From NCBI GenBank assembly GCA_902783205.1, contig CACZQE010000039.1, forward strand, positions 1-9,180: a stretch of DNA of 9,180 bases. Reading direction: 5' to 3'. This document shows positions 6,084 through 9,180 of the stretch, piece by piece; positions within the stretch are counted from its first letter, which is position 1, and every line of letters begins with the position of its first letter. The notes beneath the pieces were generated by a model. It was not told the origin of the DNA and ran no database searches. It saw only the letters and a list, made by a program, of their open reading frames with translations. The translations under genes were made by a program, and so were the position numbers. Origin of the DNA: an uncultured Lachnospiraceae bacterium. Its GTDB lineage: Bacteria > Bacillota_A > Clostridia > Lachnospirales > Lachnospiraceae.

Positions 6084-6851
6084 TCACCCCATATTATTAT
6101 GGATAATATCCAGCACTGTGCGCAGGTCTGCCGCATCGATCTGTCCGGGCGCCGAAACCGCACCTGCACTTCCAAATGTAATGGCAGAACCGAATACTTC
6201 ACCCGACAGCCTGCTGATCAGTCCCATGGGAGACATTGACATTGTTACAAAGGGGCACCTGGCAAAATGTGAGACCATGTTTTCCGTCATCTCCATCAGT
6301 GCGAAAACATCCTGTTTGCTTTGGGGCATGACAGCCACTTTGACAATATCCGCGCCCATGTCCTGCATCCTTCCCATGCGGGGGATCAGCAAAGCCTGTG
6401 ACGGTGTCTTTTCAAAATCGTGGAAGGAAGCGATTACCGGCACATGGTGAGCCTGGATGGCAAGTATCAGTTCCGCTGTCTCATCCGCTTCCATAAAGGC
6501 CTCCACATCAATCAGGTCTGCTTTGCCCTTTGCCGCAACATCCAGAAGCATATCGCGGTATTCCTCAAAAGATATCTGCGATTCGCCGCCTTCCCCGGAA
6601 GAACGGAATGTATAGATTAATGGTATATCTTTAATCTTTTCCCTGATTTCTCCCAGAATACGGTCACGGCTTTCGGTCTCTTTAGTCATTTCCCAGTAAT
6701 CGGCCCTGAACTCCACCAGGTCCGCCTGATATTCCCCGATCAGCGAAGCCTGTTTCACTATCTCATCCTCACTTCTCCCGGCCAGAGGAATACATACCTT
6801 GGGTCTCCCTTCTCCGATACAGATGTTTCTTACAGTGACACTTTTTATCAT
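6084..6851 (-). CDS. aroD: 3-dehydroquinate dehydratase, type I
   Basis: Third step of the shikimate pathway: dehydrates 3-dehydroquinate to 3-dehydroshikimate through a Schiff base, in the cytoplasm. The 255 residues match the usual type I length, and the active site is complete. E47/R49 lie in LVEFRAD, R83 in TFRSSGEGG, H144 in SFHDFEKTP, the Schiff-base K171 in ADIVKVAVMP, R214 in LISRLSGE, and S233/Q237 in SAPGQI, each one residue beyond the Salmonella numbering. GGGGAG seven bases before the ATG supports the start. It has its own promoter (6918-6947) and stands alone, with no other aro genes in view. No terminator lies between its stop and the riboswitch promoter, so its transcript probably reads through to the terminator at 5461-5524. 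Confidence 0.97.
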   Translation of the reverse strand: MIKSVTVRNICIGEGRPKVCIPLAGRSEDEIVKQASLIGEYQADLVEFRADYWEMTKETESRDRILGEIREKIKDIPLIYTFRSSGEGGESQISFEEYRDMLLDVAAKGKADLIDVEAFMEADETAELILAIQAHHVPVIASFHDFEKTPSQALLIPRMGRMQDMGADIVKVAVMPQSKQDVFALMEMTENMVSHFARCPFVTMSMSPMGLISRLSGEVFGSAITFGSAGAVSAPGQIDAADLRTVLDIIHNNMG

Positions 6852-6917
6852 AACAATTCTCCCCGCGTCCGGATCCGCACATGGTCCGGCATTGCCATCG
6901 TTTTTCAGCTAACTCAT

Positions 6918-6947
6918 ATCTTACTGTATCCTTTTTACTACGGTCAA
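6918..6947 (-). promoter_or_regulatory. Probable aroD promoter
   Basis: On the minus strand TTGACC (6942-6947) and TAAGAT (6918-6923) are 18 bp apart, with A/T-rich sequence upstream of the -35. An overlapping alternative is TTGATT with TACAGT at 17 bp. The predicted leader is about 60 nt. Confidence 0.6.
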
Positions 6948-6994
6948 TCAATTTTTTTGTCCTTCAGGGAACCGGACTTACCATGATATTATCA

Positions 6995-7023
6995 TTGCCT
7001 AAATTTCATTAATATTTTATAAT
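6995..7023 (+). promoter_or_regulatory. Promoter of the DUF4097-type gene
   Basis: TTGCCT (6995-7000, 4 of 6) and a perfect TATAAT (7018-7023) are spaced 17 bp, predicting a start near 7030. The ATG at 7022 overlaps the -10 box, which rules it out as the translation start. Confidence 0.7.
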
Positions 7024-7048
7024 GAATAACGTACGAAAAAGACACATG

Positions 7049-7055
7049 AAGGAGG
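7049..7055 (+). promoter_or_regulatory. Ribosome binding site fixing the start at 7064
   Basis: AAGGAGG lies 8 nt before ATG 7064. It selects this start over the in-frame upstream ATG at 7022, which sits in the promoter and lacks a ribosome site. Confidence 0.9.
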
Positions 7056-7063
7056 GATTCATT

Positions 7064-7888
7064 ATGCATAGTATAACCGTTGATCAAATTAAGCCCAGAG
7101 GGATCCCGGCTGGAGAGCCGGATCATATCCTGACCCTTGACATCCGCACCGTGCGGACTATCCAGATCGGCTATCAGGCCGAAACCATCTATCTTTATAA
7201 GGCAGAGGATGACAAGCTGACAATCAAAGAATACATCAACGGTCTTTCCGGATCGGAGTACTATGCCAAGGCTACCACCAATCCCTTTAAGGCGACAGTC
7301 AGATACGGCCGCCGTGAAGAGGTGAACACTGATACATGTATCGAGGTATTCCTTCCTGATTCCTATGATAAAGAACTGCAGCTCTCCTCCCAGTACGGAA
7401 GCATCATCACCGATGCAGACTGGAAGCTGGAGCGTTTTGCGGCAGAGACTACAGACGGCACCATCCTTCTTAAAACTGTGGATGCGCCCCGGATCCGCCT
7501 TGCTTCCGCCACCGGCATCATCCAGATCGACCATGCCATCGGATTTGCCGATATTCACTCGGTAACAGGTCCTGTAAATCTGATCGCGGCTGACGGCGGC
7601 GGCAGACTGAACACCTCTTCCAGTGATATCTTTGCCTCCTATGGCTCTCTGAATACCATTCTGGAATGTGAATCCTTAAACGGCGGCATCTACCTGACCC
7701 TTCCCGGCGAGGGTGGTATGATCGTAGACGGCATCTCCAAAACCGGCGGCATCAACTGTGCCATTGACGGCCTTGAGATTCGTGAGAAACCGGGCAATGT
7801 AAAAGTCTTAAGCGGCAGGCTTGGCACAAAGCCTTTCCAGAATGTGCGTCTTACCAATATCAACGGAGTCATCAGCCTTCGGGCATAA
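7064..7888 (+). CDS. DUF4097-type beta-strand repeat protein
   Basis: A 274-residue protein whose C-terminal two thirds repeat a turn-and-strand unit: YGSI, DGTI, TGII, TGPV, YGSL, NGGI, TGGI and NGVI at about residues 111, 131, 150, 168, 193, 206, 228 and 267. Many of these are 18-20 residues apart. This matches the stacked beta-strand (LiaG/adhesin-like) DUF4097 family. The function of most members is unknown; some are linked to cell-envelope stress systems. Residues 1-100 are a mixed beta region ending in CIEVFLPDS. No signal peptide, lipobox or membrane span is visible, so the protein appears cytoplasmic, unusual for surface-type relatives. It is monocistronic, with its own promoter and terminator, and divergent from aroD. 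Family assignment is by pattern recognition; no role can be stated. Confidence 0.85.
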   Translation: MHSITVDQIKPRGIPAGEPDHILTLDIRTVRTIQIGYQAETIYLYKAEDDKLTIKEYINGLSGSEYYAKATTNPFKATVRYGRREEVNTDTCIEVFLPDSYDKELQLSSQYGSIITDADWKLERFAAETTDGTILLKTVDAPRIRLASATGIIQIDHAIGFADIHSVTGPVNLIAADGGGRLNTSSSDIFASYGSLNTILECESLNGGIYLTLPGEGGMIVDGISKTGGINCAIDGLEIREKPGNVKVLSGRLGTKPFQNVRLTNINGVISLRA

Positions 7889-7920
7889 TCCCTGTCCGAC
7901 CATAAATAAGCACAAAAAAC

Positions 7921-7967
7921 ATCACCGTGTATATGCGTCCTGCATATACACGGTGATTTTCTGTTTC
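7921..7967. terminator. Bidirectional intrinsic terminator between the DUF4097 gene and cysK
   Basis: A perfect 16-bp stem (7921-7936 with 7942-7957) has a 5-nt loop. TTTTCTGTTT follows on the plus strand and GTTTTTTGTG on the minus strand, so it can end both convergent transcripts. Confidence 0.95.
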
Positions 7968-7990
7968 CTGATTCTTTCTGTTCAGATTAC

Positions 7991-8920
7991 TTAAGCAAAA
8001 AGGGCTGTCGAATAATACCTGTCACCTGAATCCGGCAGAACAGCCACAATGGTCTTGCCTTCGTTCTCCGGTTTCTTTGCCAATTCCACTGCCGCGTACA
8101 GAGCAGCGCCGGAGGATATTCCGGTGCTGACACCTTCCGTCTTGGTCAGGTATCTGCTGAGCTCAAATGCTTTGTCATTGGGAACAGGAAATACTTCATC
8201 GTAGATTTCCGTATTCAGTACATCCGGGACAAAGCCGGCACCGATTCCCTGAATCTTATGACTTCCTGCCGTCCCTTTGGATAAGACGGGGGATGTTTCC
8301 GGCTCAACGGCAACGACCTTAATATCCGGATTCTTAGACTTCAGGAACTCTCCTGTTCCCGTCAGAGTACCGCCTGTTCCGACACCGGCAACAAATACAT
8401 CCACTTCTCCGTCGGTGTCTTCCCAGATCTCCGGCCCGGTCGTTCTTCTGTGGGCTTCGGCATTGGCGGGATTGACAAACTGTCCGGGAATAAAGCTTCC
8501 TTCGATTTCCTTTGCCAGCTCTTCCGCCTTTTCAATGGCTCCCTTCATTCCTCTCTCTCCGGGTGTCAGTACGATCTCGGCACCGTAGGCCTTTAAGATA
8601 TTTCTTCTTTCCACACTCATAGTCTCCGGCATGGTAAAGATGGCTCTGTAGCCCTTTGCAGTCGCAATAAAAGCCAGACCGATTCCGGTGTTTCCGGAAG
8701 TCGGCTCAATAATAGTGGCTCCGGGCTTCAGAAGGCCCTTTTCTTCCGCGTCATCCACCATAGCTTTGGCGATTCTGTCCTTGACGCTGCCCGCCGGATT
8801 AAAATACTCCAGCTTGACAAGGAGCCTTGCTTTCAGTCCCAGATCCTTCTCCACCTGGTTCAGTTCAACAAGAGGTGTATTTCCAATTAACTCAGGGATA
8901 CTCTGATAAATCTTAGCCAT
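7991..8920 (-). CDS. cysK: Cysteine synthase A (O-acetylserine sulfhydrylase)
   Basis: PLP enzyme that makes L-cysteine from O-acetyl-L-serine and sulfide in the cytoplasm. The 309 residues are typical for CysK. The N terminus has IGNTPLVEL. The PLP Schiff-base lysine is K47 in NPAGSVKDR. The substrate-binding TSGNTG loop is at 74-79 and the PLP phosphate loop GTGGT at 181-185. [10 protein letters not shown] and the C-terminal [10 protein letters not shown] supply the rest of the cofactor pocket. CysK is favoured over CysM, cystathionine beta-synthase or threonine synthase by length and by the [11 protein letters not shown] and PETMSVERR segments. The start is backed by AAAGGAGA upstream of the ATG. 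It lies 62 nt downstream of metY on the same strand, with a possible promoter in the gap, and ends at the shared bidirectional terminator. Confidence 0.97.
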   Translation of the reverse strand: MAKIYQSIPELIGNTPLVELNQVEKDLGLKARLLVKLEYFNPAGSVKDRIAKAMVDDAEEKGLLKPGATIIEPTSGNTGIGLAFIATAKGYRAIFTMPETMSVERRNILKAYGAEIVLTPGERGMKGAIEKAEELAKEIEGSFIPGQFVNPANAEAHRRTTGPEIWEDTDGEVDVFVAGVGTGGTLTGTGEFLKSKNPDIKVVAVEPETSPVLSKGTAGSHKIQGIGAGFVPDVLNTEIYDEVFPVPNDKAFELSRYLTKTEGVSTGISSGAALYAAVELAKKPENEGKTIVAVLPDSGDRYYSTALFA

Positions 8921-8969
8921 AATTGTTCTCCTTTTTTATGTTTATAATTTTCAGGTCTTTTCGGGTTTC

Positions 8970-8978
8970 ATTATATCA
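8970..8978 (-). promoter_or_regulatory. Extended -10 promoter element upstream of cysK
   Basis: In the metY-cysK gap the minus strand reads TGATATAAT, a perfect -10 with the TGn extension. No good -35 is seen; that position falls in the 3' end of metY. cysK could be expressed from here as well as by read-through. Confidence 0.5.
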
Positions 8979-8982
8979 CATT

Positions 8983-9180
8983 TTACGCTTCAAGCGCTTC
9001 AAAAGCTCCTTCCAGGTCCTCAATGATATCATCGATATGTTCGATTCCGATCGACAGACGGATGGTATTCTGGGCGATTCCCGCATCTTTAAGCTGTTCC
9101 GGACTCATCTCCGCGTGGGTTGTATCGTAGGGGTGGATCACCAGACTCTTTACGTCAGCCACATTTGCCAGCAGGGAGAA
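8983..9180 (-). CDS. metY: O-acetylhomoserine sulfhydrylase, C-terminal 65 residues
   Basis: The minus strand is open from the window edge to a TAA at 8983-8985 and encodes 65 residues. They read ANVADVKSLVIHPYDTTHAE and later IRLSIGIEHIDDIIEDL, the characteristic C terminus of Cys/Met-metabolism PLP enzymes. The HP..TTH pattern and IEHIDDII favour O-acetylhomoserine aminocarboxypropyltransferase (MetY), which makes homocysteine from O-acetylhomoserine and sulfide. The PLP lysine and N-terminal domain are outside the window, so a related cystathionine gamma-synthase cannot be fully excluded. Together with cysK directly downstream it forms a sulfide-assimilation pair. Confidence 0.88.
   Translation of the reverse strand, partial: FSLLANVADVKSLVIHPYDTTHAEMSPEQLKDAGIAQNTIRLSIGIEHIDDIIEDLEGAFEALEA

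Noticed and set aside
7022..7063. N-terminal extension of the DUF4097-type protein from ATG 7022
   Set aside because: That ATG overlaps the -10 box, while a perfect AAGGAGG precedes ATG 7064.
8986..9005. Repeated GCTTCAA and GAAGCGCTTC palindrome near the metY end
   Set aside because: It is explained by codons of an Ala/Glu/Leu-rich C terminus (EAFEALEA), with no independent sign of regulation.

Overview
The window looks like a chromosomal segment of a Gram-positive anaerobe of the Clostridia, most likely a Lachnospiraceae member. This is inferred from strong AGGAGG-type ribosome sites, sigma-A-like promoters, a short-form phosphotransacetylase, a MetY/CysK sulfur block and a Firmicutes-style cobalamin riboswitch. 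It is mid-GC. There are no tRNAs, rRNAs, insertion sequences, CRISPR arrays or phage genes.

Layout. Positions 3-2327 (+) hold the C-terminal three quarters of the DNA-repair ATPase SbcC, cut by the window edge. Convergent to it on the minus strand are pta (2513-3472) and, upstream of pta, an unrecognised protein with a Lys/Glu/Pro-rich half (3531-4529). Divergent from that gene is a membrane protein with an HExxH motif (4705-5445, +). Positions 5446-6083 contain no convincing protein gene. Instead the minus strand carries a promoter, a cobalamin (B12) riboswitch, two extended hairpins and a strong intrinsic terminator, which together look like a free-standing RNA of about 570 nt. Next come aroD (6084-6851, -), a divergent DUF4097-type beta-repeat protein (7064-7888, +), a bidirectional terminator, cysK (7991-8920, -) and the 3' end of metY (8983-9180, -).

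The metabolic genes are housekeeping: acetyl-phosphate metabolism (pta), the shikimate pathway (aroD), and sulfide assimilation into cysteine (cysK) and homocysteine (metY). Most units are single genes with their own promoter. The item of most interest is the B12 riboswitch, which heads a structured transcript with no recognisable downstream gene and ends in its own terminator. It may be a B12-responsive regulatory RNA, a leader for a 25-codon peptide, or the relic of a lost B12-regulated gene.
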